From: JBBKWG01 sp037968835 | GTDB taxonomy: Bacteria > Pseudomonadota > Alphaproteobacteria > Rhodobacterales > Rhodobacteraceae | DNA length: 5,997 nucleotides | Assembly: GCA_037968835.1 (NCBI GenBank) | Contig: JBBKWG010000085.1 | Coordinates: forward strand, 1-5,997 | Direction of reading: 5' to 3' | Shown: in pieces, positions 1 to 5,233 of the stretch | Numbering within the stretch: position 1 is the first letter of the stretch | How the letters are laid out: every line of letters begins with the position of its first letter | Translations under genes and position numbers: made by a program | Notes under the pieces: generated by a model | The model's database searches: none | What the model was told of the DNA's origin: nothing | The model's input: the letters and a program-made list of their open reading frames with translations, nothing else

Positions 1-573
1 GCCGCGCGTCACGCCCACAGACCGCTCCTGAAGATCAAACTTGGCGGCGAAGGCGACATGGCGCGGCTCGAAGCCGTGCGACAGGGAGCGCCGACAACGC
101 AGATCATCGTCGACGCGAACGAAGGCTGGACCGCCGACATCTATTCCGACCTCGCCCCGCACCTGGTTCGCCTCGGCGTTACCCTGGTCGAGCAACCTCT
201 GCCAGCGGACAACGACGCGATGCTGGCCGAAATCGCGCGCCCGCTGCCGGTCTGTGCCGACGAAAGCTGTCACGACCGCACGTCGCTGGCGTCGCTTTCC
301 GGCAAGTACGACGTCGTCAATATCAAGCTCGACAAGACCGGCGGTCTGACCGAGGCGCTTGCTTTGCGCGACGACGCGCGGGCAGCGGGGTTCGGGCTGA
401 TGGTCGGCTGCATGGTCGGGACATCGCTGGCGATGGCCCCGGCGGTTCTGGTGGCGCAAGGCGCGGGACTGGTCGATCTCGACGGACCGCTGCTTCTGGC
501 CGAGGATCGCGCGCATCCGCTGAAGTATGACGACGCCGGCGTTCACCCACCGGACGCCGCACTCTGGGGCTAG
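1..573 (+). CDS. Dipeptide epimerase (L-Ala-D/L-Glu epimerase type), 5' truncated by window edge
   Basis: This is the C-terminal 190 residues of an enolase-superfamily, muconate-lactonizing-subgroup enzyme. The reading frame is open from base 1, so the start and roughly the first 130 residues lie outside the window. Fragment numbering shows the full catalytic set of the barrel domain: LKIKLG with the KxK acid/base pair at K11/K13, VDANEGW with metal ligand D38, VEQPL with E64, ADES with D87, and NIKLDKTGG at 107-115 with the opposite-face lysine K109 or K112. The motif DLD (D159, D161), which in L-Ala-D/L-Glu epimerases holds the substrate amino group, is also present. Family knowledge: these enzymes epimerise dipeptides, classically L-Ala-D-Glu from murein turnover, in the cytoplasm. 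The exact dipeptide preference cannot be read from sequence. An aminotransferase of D-amino acid type follows 64 bases downstream, which fits a cell-wall peptide salvage role. The residue assignments are by eye. Confidence 0.9.
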   Translation, partial: AARHAHRPLLKIKLGGEGDMARLEAVRQGAPTTQIIVDANEGWTADIYSDLAPHLVRLGVTLVEQPLPADNDAMLAEIARPLPVCADESCHDRTSLASLSGKYDVVNIKLDKTGGLTEALALRDDARAAGFGLMVGCMVGTSLAMAPAVLVAQGAGLVDLDGPLLLAEDRAHPLKYDDAGVHPPDAALWG

Positions 574-581
574 CCTTGCAC

Positions 582-610
582 TTGACGGATCAGACCGTTC
601 GCCCCAAGAC
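582..610 (+). promoter_or_regulatory. Possible weak promoter in the gap before the aminotransferase
   Basis: CTTGACGG at 581-588 contains TTGACG, five of six bases of the sigma-70 -35 consensus, inside the 64-base gap after the epimerase stop. The matching -10 at 17-18 bases (around 605-611, CAAGAC) is poor. It may be a secondary promoter or chance. Co-transcription with the epimerase is equally compatible with the spacing. Confidence 0.2.
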
Positions 611-623
611 GCTCTGGCACATC

Positions 624-630
624 GAGGAGG
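624..630 (+). promoter_or_regulatory. Shine-Dalgarno GAGGAGG fixing the aminotransferase start
   Basis: GAGGAGG lies seven bases before the ATG at 638. It selects this start over an upstream in-frame ATG at 527, which would add 37 residues, sit inside the epimerase gene and lack a comparable ribosome binding site. The 638 start also gives the N-terminus expected for the family (MTRTVYVNGDYVP). Confidence 0.85.
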
Positions 631-637
631 CGCAGCC

Positions 638-1498
638 ATGACCCGAACCGTCTACGTCAACGGAGACTACGTCCCCGAAAATGAAGCCCGGATCTCGGTG
701 TTCGACCGCGGCTTTCTGTTCGCCGACGGCGTCTACGAGGTGACCAGCGTTCTCGACGGCAAGCTGATCGATTTCGCCGGCCATGCGAAACGGCTTGAGC
801 GGTCCCTCGGCGAACTCGACATGGCCGCGCCGGTGACGATGGACGAACTGCTGGAAATCCACCGCGAAATGGTGCGCCGCAACGATCTCGGCGAAGGCAC
901 GATCTACCTTCAGATCACCCGCGGAGCCGACAGGGATCGCGATTTCGCCTTCCCCGACCCGAAGGTAACAAGCTCAACCCTGGTGCTGTTCACCCAGGCC
1001 AAGGCGATCGCCGATTCGGCTGCGGCAAAGACGGGAATCCGGGTCATCTCGATCGCCGATCAGCGATGGGCGCGGCGCGACATCAAGACGGTGCAGCTTC
1101 TTTATCCGTCGATGGGCAAGATGATGGCCAAGGCGGCGGGCGTCGATGATGCCTGGATGATCGAGGACGGCAATGTGACCGAAGGCACGTCGAACAACGC
1201 CTATATCGTCAAGGGTGGGCGGATCATCACCCGGCATCTCGGCAACGAAATCCTGCACGGGATCACCCGCGCGGCGGTTCTGCGGTTCGCGCGCGAAGCC
1301 CAGATGGAGGTCGAGGAACGCGCCTTCACCATCGACGAGGCAACGTCGGCCGACGAGGCATTCATCACATCGGCGTCGACCTTCGTGATGCCGGTGGTCG
1401 AGATTGACGGCGTTGCGCTTGGCACCGGCGCGCCCGGACCGGTGGCCCTGCGCCTGCGCGAGATTTATCTGGACGAAAGCCGCAAAGCCGCAATCTGA
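638..1498 (+). CDS. dat: D-amino acid aminotransferase (PLP fold type IV, class IV)
   Basis: A 286-residue enzyme, the usual length for the family, predicted to move the amino group between a D-amino acid (typically D-Ala or D-Glu) and a 2-oxo acid using pyridoxal phosphate in the cytoplasm. N-terminal motifs are VYVNGDYVPENEARISVFDRG (residues about 5-25) and FADGVYEV, with the active-site tyrosine Y33. The Schiff-base lysine is K150 in RRDIKTVQLL, and TEGTSNNAY (181-189) supplies E182, which contacts the PLP ring nitrogen. TSAST at 244-248 is the phosphate/substrate loop near the C-terminus. The substrate-carboxylate region reads TRGADRDRDFAFP (94-106). By eye it lacks the R-x-H trio of the Bacillus enzyme and offers R101-D-F instead. 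Branched-chain aminotransferase and aminodeoxychorismate lyase are relatives, but the RRDIK motif and FDRGFLFADGVYE favour the D-amino acid group. Placement after a dipeptide epimerase is consistent with D-Glu/D-Ala metabolism. Substrate preference is inferred. Confidence 0.88.
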   Translation: MTRTVYVNGDYVPENEARISVFDRGFLFADGVYEVTSVLDGKLIDFAGHAKRLERSLGELDMAAPVTMDELLEIHREMVRRNDLGEGTIYLQITRGADRDRDFAFPDPKVTSSTLVLFTQAKAIADSAAAKTGIRVISIADQRWARRDIKTVQLLYPSMGKMMAKAAGVDDAWMIEDGNVTEGTSNNAYIVKGGRIITRHLGNEILHGITRAAVLRFAREAQMEVEERAFTIDEATSADEAFITSASTFVMPVVEIDGVALGTGAPGPVALRLREIYLDESRKAAI

Positions 1499-1517
1499 GG
1501 CGCGGCTGCGGAAGGCA

Positions 1518-1535
1518 ATGCCGTCAGACCGGCAT
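1518..1535. terminator. Weak hairpin at the convergent gene junction, possible bidirectional terminator
   Basis: ATGCCG (1518-1523) and CGGCAT (1530-1535) form a perfect six-base-pair stem with a six-base loop. The loop holds the stop codon of the minus-strand DUF1244 gene. It sits where the aminotransferase (ending 1498) and DUF1244 (ending 1524) converge. Neither strand carries a clear U-tract after it, so a terminator role is only suggested by position. Confidence 0.25.
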
Positions 1536-1829
1536 GTCCTTGTGCGCTTCCTCGAAGGCGTCCTGCTGCTCGGAAGTCGCCTCGGTCTGGTGCTTCGCCT
1601 TCCATTCCGCAAGCGGCATCCCGTAGAAAATCTCGCGCCCCTCATCCTTGGACATCTCGATTCCGCGTTCGTTCGCGGCCTCCTGATACCAGCGGCTCAG
1701 GCAATTCCGGCAAAACCCCGTCAGCGTCATCATATCTATGTTCTGCACGTCGCGGCGGTCTTCCATCAGGTGCTTGCGCAACCGGCGATAGGCGGCGGCT
1801 TCGATCTCGGTGCGGGTTTGTGCGTCCAT
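1524..1829 (-). CDS. DUF1244 family protein with a CxxC motif
   Basis: A 101-residue soluble protein matching the DUF1244 family (Pfam PF06844, from memory) in length and pattern. It has an N-terminal helix rich in arginine (AAAYRRLRKHLMEDR), then the signature VQNIDMMTLTGFCRNCLSRW (28-47) with C40 and C43, and REIFYGMPLAEWKAKHQ at 65-81. The C-terminus is polar and acidic. No signal peptide or membrane segment is seen. The biochemical function is unknown. The CxxC could bind metal or undergo redox chemistry, but a single pair is not proof. It starts at the ATG at 1829, with AGGAGA seven bases upstream overlapping the TGA of the preceding amidohydrolase gene (11-base gap). The two are therefore very probably one transcript and translationally close. 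Confidence 0.9.
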   Translation of the reverse strand: MDAQTRTEIEAAAYRRLRKHLMEDRRDVQNIDMMTLTGFCRNCLSRWYQEAANERGIEMSKDEGREIFYGMPLAEWKAKHQTEATSEQQDAFEEAHKDMPV

Positions 1830-1840
1830 TTTGTGTCTCC

Positions 1841-2602
1841 TCAGGCTTCAGCTTCGGCCAGCGCGGTCGGCAACAGGTTGGCAAACCTGTCGGCCCATTC
1901 GGTCTGTCCGCTATCGGTCTCGATCAGATCGTTGCGTATCTCTATCAAGGTATTCTGCCGACCGGGTACAATCGCGTGCCGATCAATCGTATCGCCCGTG
2001 AGGTGCCCGGAATAGGGTTCGTTGGCAGCGGCAATCAGACCGGCTTCGCGACGCAGAAGTTCCAGGAGCGGCGTCGACAGCCGGTCATCGTCACCAAACA
2101 ACAAGCCCGCGTGCCAGGGTCGCATCGGGCGTCCGCGAAACTGCGGCGTGAACGAATGCACCGAAACAATGACCGTGTTTGCGTGGCGCGCCGCCATCTC
2201 GGCAACAGTCTTGTGATAGGGGCGATAACAAAGGTCCAGCCGGCGCTCGGTCTCGGCGCCATCGGCGTGGCGATTGGCCGGAATGATGGTGCCGTCATAA
2301 AGCTTCATAACCAGGGTCGGATCGTCCTCGCCCCGGTTCGGGTCGATCACCAGCCGCGAAAAGTTCGACAGCACCACCGGCGCGCCCAGCTTCTCGGCAA
2401 GTCGGATGGAAACTCCGGAAGCGCCAACATCATAGGCGATGTGGCGCGCCATATCGTCCTGCGAGATCCCCAGATCGCCATCCGCAACCGCATCGGGCAC
2501 CCGATTGGTCGCGTGATCGCAAAGGACAAGCCAGCGCGAATTGCGATCCCCGCCAAGGATATGAAAGGGTTTCCAAGCCATGGTGCGACCGTCTGACTGC
2601 AT
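1841..2602 (-). CDS. N-formylglutamate amidohydrolase family protein (HutG2-like)
   Basis: A 253-residue protein with the N-formylglutamate amidohydrolase (PF05013) pattern: LVLCDHATNRVP (25-36), HIAYDVGA (54-61), SRLVIDPNR (82-90), DGTIIPANR (103-111), YRPYH (126-130), VSVHSFTPQFRG (147-158), RPWHAGLLF (161-169), NEPYSG (194-199) and EIRNDLI (221-227). The conserved His, Asp and Glu positions are those expected to hold a zinc ion in this carboxypeptidase-like fold (by analogy). The known family reaction releases formate from N-formyl-L-glutamate at the end of one histidine-degradation route. No other hut gene is visible, so the real substrate may be another N-acyl amino acid. It is the first gene of a pair with DUF1244 and is divergent from pyk. 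Two starts are possible: 2602 (weak SD AGAGA) or the in-frame ATG at 2581 (MAWKPF); neither has a strong ribosome binding site. Confidence 0.88.
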   Translation of the reverse strand: MQSDGRTMAWKPFHILGGDRNSRWLVLCDHATNRVPDAVADGDLGISQDDMARHIAYDVGASGVSIRLAEKLGAPVVLSNFSRLVIDPNRGEDDPTLVMKLYDGTIIPANRHADGAETERRLDLCYRPYHKTVAEMAARHANTVIVSVHSFTPQFRGRPMRPWHAGLLFGDDDRLSTPLLELLRREAGLIAAANEPYSGHLTGDTIDRHAIVPGRQNTLIEIRNDLIETDSGQTEWADRFANLLPTALAEAEA

Positions 2603-2706
2603 GGCGTGTCTCTATAATGGCGAATCGGAAAGCGCCAGTTGTCACGCGCTAACATTTCCGGCAATAGGAACATATACCGCCACGGAAACCAAAAAGGACG
2701 AGGCAC
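2603..2706. promoter_or_regulatory. Divergent promoter region between the amidohydrolase and pyruvate kinase
   Basis: This 104-base gap must drive both the minus-strand pair and pyk. It is more AT-rich than its surroundings. Toward pyk, TTGTCA at 2639-2644 matches five of six -35 bases, with modest -10 candidates CAATAG (2662-2667) or AATAGG (2663-2668) at 17-18 bases. A perfect TATAAT lies at 2613-2618 on the plus strand but has no good -35 at the right distance. On the minus strand, CATTAT/TTATAG around 2612-2619 could be a -10 for the amidohydrolase. One GAATC (2622-2626) fits the CcrM methylation motif GANTC. AAGGA at 2694-2698 is the pyk ribosome binding site, eight bases before the ATG. 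The region's role is clear from layout, but the individual elements are uncertain. Confidence 0.5.
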
Positions 2707-4152
2707 ATGCGACGCCTTCGGAAGGTCAAGATTGTTGCCACGCTGGGTCCGGCTTCCAGTGATTACGAAACGATTCGCGCTCTGTTCGAGGCTGGCGCAG
2801 ACGTGTTCCGCCTCAACATGAGCCACGGCAGCCATGCCGAAATCGGCGAGCGGCACCGGATCATTCGCCAGATCGAACAGGACACCGGACGCCCGATCGG
2901 CATTCTGGCCGACCTTCAGGGGCCGAAATTGCGGGTTGGCGTGTTCAAGGGCGACGAGGCCGAACTGGAGATCGGTCAGGCGTTTCGTCTGGATCTCGAC
3001 CCGGCGGAAGGCGACGCGACACGCGTGCAACTGCCCCACAAAGAGATTTTCGAGGCGCTGGAGCCGGGTTCGCACCTGCTGGTCAACGACGGCAAGATCC
3101 GCCTCAAGGTCGAGGACTGCGGCCCCGATTTCGCGAATTGCACGGTCGAGGTCGGCGGAACCATTTCCAACCGCAAGGGCGTCAACGTGCCCGACGTCGT
3201 CCTGCCGCTGGCAGCACTCAGCGACAAGGACCGCAAGGATCTCGAATTCGTCTGCCGTCTGGGCATCGACTGGCTGGCACTGTCGTTCGTGCAGCGTCCC
3301 GCCGATGTGGCCGAAGCCCGGGAACTGGCACAGGGCCGCGCCGCGATCATGTCGAAGATCGAAAAGCCCGCCGCGGTCAAGGAATTCCGCGATATTCTGG
3401 CGGTCAGCGACGGCATAATGGTCGCCCGCGGCGATCTGGGCGTCGAACTCCCGGTTCAGAACGTCCCGCCAATCCAGAAGCGCCTGGTCCGCCAGTGCCG
3501 ATCCGCCGCCAAGCCGGTGATTGTCGCGACCCAGATGCTGGAATCGATGATCGACAGCCCGATGCCGACCCGCGCCGAGGTTTCCGACGTCGCCGCCGCC
3601 ATCTACGAGGGCGCGGACGCGGTCATGCTGTCGGCCGAAAGTGCCGCGGGCAGCTATCCGGTCGAGGCCGTCGAGACCATGAACAACGTCGCACTCGAGG
3701 TCGAAAGCGATCCGACCTACCGCGAGGTGATCGAGGCGACCCGTGGCGGACCCAAGCAATCGGTGGCCGACGGTATCGTCTCCGCCGCGCGCGAAATCGC
3801 CGAAACCGCCGACATCAAGGTGATCTGCTGCTTCTCGCAATCGGGAAAGACCGCGCTTCTGGTCGCACGCGAACGCCCGCGCGTCCCGATCATCGCCATG
3901 ACCTCGCTGATGGGCACCGCCCGTCGCCTGTCACTGACCTGGGGCCTGCATTGCGTGAAGACGGCAGAGGTCGGCCGCTTCAAGGACGCCGTCATCAACG
4001 CCGCCCGCGCCGCCCGCACCGAAGGCTTCGCCGAACCGACCGACCAACTGGTCGTAACCGCCGGCGTCCCCTTTGGCCAATCGGGCACAACCAACATCCT
4101 TCGTGTAGCACCTTGTGATGAAAGGTTGATTTTGCCGGCCGATCCTGAATAA
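2707..4152 (+). CDS. pyk: Pyruvate kinase
   Basis: A 481-residue pyruvate kinase, full length for the bacterial family, converting phosphoenolpyruvate and ADP to pyruvate and ATP in the cytosol. Motifs run in the expected order: VKIVATLGP (7-15), FRLNMSHG (34-41, with R35, N37 and S39 at the nucleotide/PEP site), ADLQGPKLRVG (68-78), a B domain from about 79 to 163 ending near RKGVNVPD, the signature IMSKIEKP (214-221, catalytic K217 and metal ligand E219), MVARGDLGVE (238-247, metal ligand D243), ATQMLESM (274-281, T275), and PTRAEVSDVA followed by EGADAVMLSAESA (287-313). The C-terminal allosteric domain has a phosphate-loop-like SQSGKTA (377-383) and GVPFGQSGTTNILRV (453-467). It ends in a 15-residue tail after NILR. 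The start is the ATG at 2707 with AAGGA eight bases upstream. The effector cannot be predicted with confidence. The gene heads a plus-strand run toward the ribosomal protein genes. Confidence 0.97.
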   Translation: MRRLRKVKIVATLGPASSDYETIRALFEAGADVFRLNMSHGSHAEIGERHRIIRQIEQDTGRPIGILADLQGPKLRVGVFKGDEAELEIGQAFRLDLDPAEGDATRVQLPHKEIFEALEPGSHLLVNDGKIRLKVEDCGPDFANCTVEVGGTISNRKGVNVPDVVLPLAALSDKDRKDLEFVCRLGIDWLALSFVQRPADVAEARELAQGRAAIMSKIEKPAAVKEFRDILAVSDGIMVARGDLGVELPVQNVPPIQKRLVRQCRSAAKPVIVATQMLESMIDSPMPTRAEVSDVAAAIYEGADAVMLSAESAAGSYPVEAVETMNNVALEVESDPTYREVIEATRGGPKQSVADGIVSAAREIAETADIKVICCFSQSGKTALLVARERPRVPIIAMTSLMGTARRLSLTWGLHCVKTAEVGRFKDAVINAARAARTEGFAEPTDQLVVTAGVPFGQSGTTNILRVAPCDERLILPADPE

Positions 4153-4194
4153 TCGCCACAGATACCGGGGGGTGCGACATTCGGGACGATAACG

Positions 4195-4419
4195 ATGGCA
4201 GCCTATACCGATCTCATCATGGTTCTTGGAATTATAATCATGGCGGCCGCCTTTCCCGCCGCAGTCGGCGCATTTTCACGCTCCGACCCACCCAGACTGG
4301 CGATTCTGGCCGTCGTCGTCGGCGGCTGCATGATCCTCTATGCCACCGCCCAGACACCCGGCGGCTACCAGATCGACCAAATGCCGGCGTTGTTCGTCCG
4401 CGTCTTCACCGGAAGCTGA
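4195..4419 (+). CDS. Small hypothetical two-helix membrane protein
   Basis: A 74-residue protein I do not recognise by function. Two hydrophobic stretches are evident: about residues 6-26 (LIMVLGIIIMAAAFPAAVG core) and 35-52 (LAILAVVVGGCMILYA core). They are joined by a short polar turn, SRSDPPR, with two arginines. By the positive-inside rule the turn would be cytoplasmic, leaving both ends on the periplasmic side (inference). The C-terminal 20 residues (after TPGGYQIDQMP) are amphipathic and end FVRVFTGS. GGGA at 4183-4186 is a reasonable ribosome binding site eight bases before the ATG. It begins 42 bases after the pyk stop, so co-transcription with pyk is likely. Composition matches its neighbours and the frame is intact, supporting a real gene. 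I recall similar short membrane proteins at this locus in Rhodobacterales, but this was not searched. Confidence 0.72.
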   Translation: MAAYTDLIMVLGIIIMAAAFPAAVGAFSRSDPPRLAILAVVVGGCMILYATAQTPGGYQIDQMPALFVRVFTGS

Positions 4420-4437
4420 AAAAGCACGACTTTTCCC

Positions 4438-4466
4438 TTGCCTGTCTGAGTTAACCGCGCTATCCG
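4438..4466 (+). promoter_or_regulatory. Candidate promoter for rpmI-rplT
   Basis: TTGCCT (4438-4443) and TATCCG (4461-4466) are separated by exactly 17 bases within the 123-base gap upstream of rpmI. They match four of six and three of six sigma-70 consensus bases. Initiation a few bases after 4470 would place the hairpin at 4471-4496 at the very 5' end of the transcript. Read-through from pyk and the small membrane gene is also possible, since no good terminator precedes it. Confidence 0.35.
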
Positions 4467-4470
4467 CCGC

Positions 4471-4496
4471 ACTTCGACGGATCCGCCGGCCGAAGT
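4471..4496 (+). promoter_or_regulatory. Leader hairpin upstream of rpmI
   Basis: ACTTCG (4471-4476) pairs perfectly with CGAAGT (4491-4496), and the flanking C4470-G4497 pair can extend it. Inside, CGG (4478-4480) pairs with CCG (4486-4488) around the loop ATCCG, leaving a small A/GC internal loop. No U-run follows, so it does not look like a terminator. It lies 46 bases before the rpmI start. L20 represses rpmI-rplT through the mRNA leader in some bacteria, so an autoregulatory role is conceivable, but no match to a known L20 site was established. Confidence 0.4.
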
Positions 4497-4530
4497 GGCA
4501 TGCCGAGCGGGTCTGGACACCGTCCTATTG

Positions 4531-4536
4531 AAGGAG
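4531..4536 (+). promoter_or_regulatory. Shine-Dalgarno AAGGAG deciding the rpmI start
   Basis: AAGGAG is six bases before the ATG at 4543, which gives the standard L35 N-terminus MPKMKTKSSAKKRF. Another in-frame ATG at 4537 directly abuts the SD and is therefore unlikely to be used. The still earlier ATG at 4495 would add 16 unrelated residues. Confidence 0.85.
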
Positions 4537-4542
4537 ATGGAA

Positions 4543-4743
4543 ATGCCCAAGATGAAGACCAAGTCGAGCGCCAAGAAGCGCTTCAAGGTCACCGCGACCG
4601 GTAAGGTCATGGGTGGCCAGGCCGGCAAACGGCACGGCATGATCAAGCGATCCAAGAAATTCATCCGCGATGCACGTGGCACGCATGTTCTGTCCGAACC
4701 GGATCAGAAACTTGCGAAGTCCTACATGCCATACGACCGCTGA
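4543..4743 (+). CDS. rpmI: 50S ribosomal protein L35
   Basis: A 66-residue, strongly basic protein of the usual L35 length. It begins MPKMKTKSSAKKRFKVT and contains the conserved TGKV and GKRHGMIKRSKKF segments typical of L35. It is a component of the large ribosomal subunit. It is directly followed by rplT: the TGA at 4741-4743 runs into the rplT SD, leaving a 13-base gap. This is the usual L35-L20 pair. infC (IF3), which precedes rpmI in many bacteria, is not present upstream here; a small membrane protein gene and pyk occupy that position instead. Confidence 0.98.
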   Translation: MPKMKTKSSAKKRFKVTATGKVMGGQAGKRHGMIKRSKKFIRDARGTHVLSEPDQKLAKSYMPYDR

Positions 4744-4756
4744 GGAGAGCTAAGAC

Positions 4757-5119
4757 ATGTCACGCGTCAAATCCGGCACGGTAACTCATGCCCGCCACAA
4801 GAAGGTCATCAAAGCCGCCAAAGGCTATTACGGCCGTCGCAACAACACCTTCCGCACCGCCACGCAGGCGGTCGACAAGGCCAACCAATACGCCACCCGC
4901 GACCGCAAGAACCGCAAGCGCAACTTCCGCGCGCTGTGGATTCAGCGGATCAACGCAGCCGTGCGCAGCGTCGACGAATCGCTGACGTATTCGCGCTTCA
5001 TCAACGGCCTGTCGCTGGCCGGGATCGAAGTCGACCGCAAGGTTCTGGCCGATCTCGCCGTGCACGAGCCCGAGGCATTCGGGGTCATCGTCGACAAGGC
5101 GAAGGCCGCGCTCGCGTAA
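4757..5119 (+). CDS. rplT: 50S ribosomal protein L20
   Basis: A 120-residue basic protein matching L20 throughout: MSRVKSGTVTHARHKKVIK, AAKGYYGRRNNTFRTA, then RDRKNRKRNFRALWIQRINAAVR and YSRFINGL, ending with the globular part EVDRKVLADLAVHEPEAF. L20 binds 23S rRNA early in large-subunit assembly, with a long basic N-terminal extension and a C-terminal domain. In some bacteria it represses translation of its own operon. GGAG at 4744-4747 lies nine bases before the ATG, immediately after the rpmI stop, indicating tight co-expression with L35. A strong terminator follows the stop codon within about 25 bases. Confidence 0.98.
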   Translation: MSRVKSGTVTHARHKKVIKAAKGYYGRRNNTFRTATQAVDKANQYATRDRKNRKRNFRALWIQRINAAVRSVDESLTYSRFINGLSLAGIEVDRKVLADLAVHEPEAFGVIVDKAKAALA

Positions 5120-5144
5120 GCACTCCCGCAAGGGTCAAGTTTAG

Positions 5145-5185
5145 GAAGCCGCGGACCTGCCAAGGTCTCGCGGCTTCTTGTCTTT
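5145..5185 (+). terminator. Rho-independent terminator after rplT
   Basis: A GC-rich stem of about 14 base pairs: GAAGCCGCG (5145-5153) pairs with CGCGGCTTC (5169-5177), and GACCT (5154-5158) pairs with AGGTC (5163-5167), closed by a GCCA tetraloop with a single bulged T at 5168. It is followed by the T-rich run TTGTCTTT (5178-5185). It ends the rpmI-rplT transcript 26 bases after the rplT stop and lies 49 bases before pheS. It could instead act as an attenuator if pheS is read through, but no leader peptide or alternative antiterminator pairing is evident. Confidence 0.82.
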
Positions 5186-5233
5186 CGGGGCCTTGCTGGC
5201 TAGCAGGGCAGGGACAATTCCAAGGGGGTCCGG

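Noticed and set aside
1820..2596. A 258-codon plus-strand open frame over the amidohydrolase gene
   Set aside because: It is antisense to a protein with clear family motifs, and its own translation shows no motif.
2347..3840. A 497-codon open frame on the minus strand opposite pyk and part of the amidohydrolase gene
   Set aside because: It lies antisense to the well-supported pyruvate kinase, has no ribosome binding site or recognisable domain, and its composition (Asp/Gly/Arg/His-rich) is typical of the shadow of high-GC codon bias.
3138..4118. A 326-codon plus-strand frame inside pyk
   Set aside because: It is a second-frame shadow of pyk, extremely rich in arginine and glycine, with no family features.
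4420..4434. AAAAG/CTTTT hairpin just after the small membrane gene as a terminator
   Set aside because: The stem is only five base pairs and mostly A-T, with no U-run beyond the stem itself, so it is too weak to call.
5120..5233. A pheM-like leader peptide or T-box attenuator ahead of pheS
   Set aside because: No short ORF rich in phenylalanine codons and no T-box-like conserved stem was seen. The terminator is better explained as the end of rpmI-rplT.
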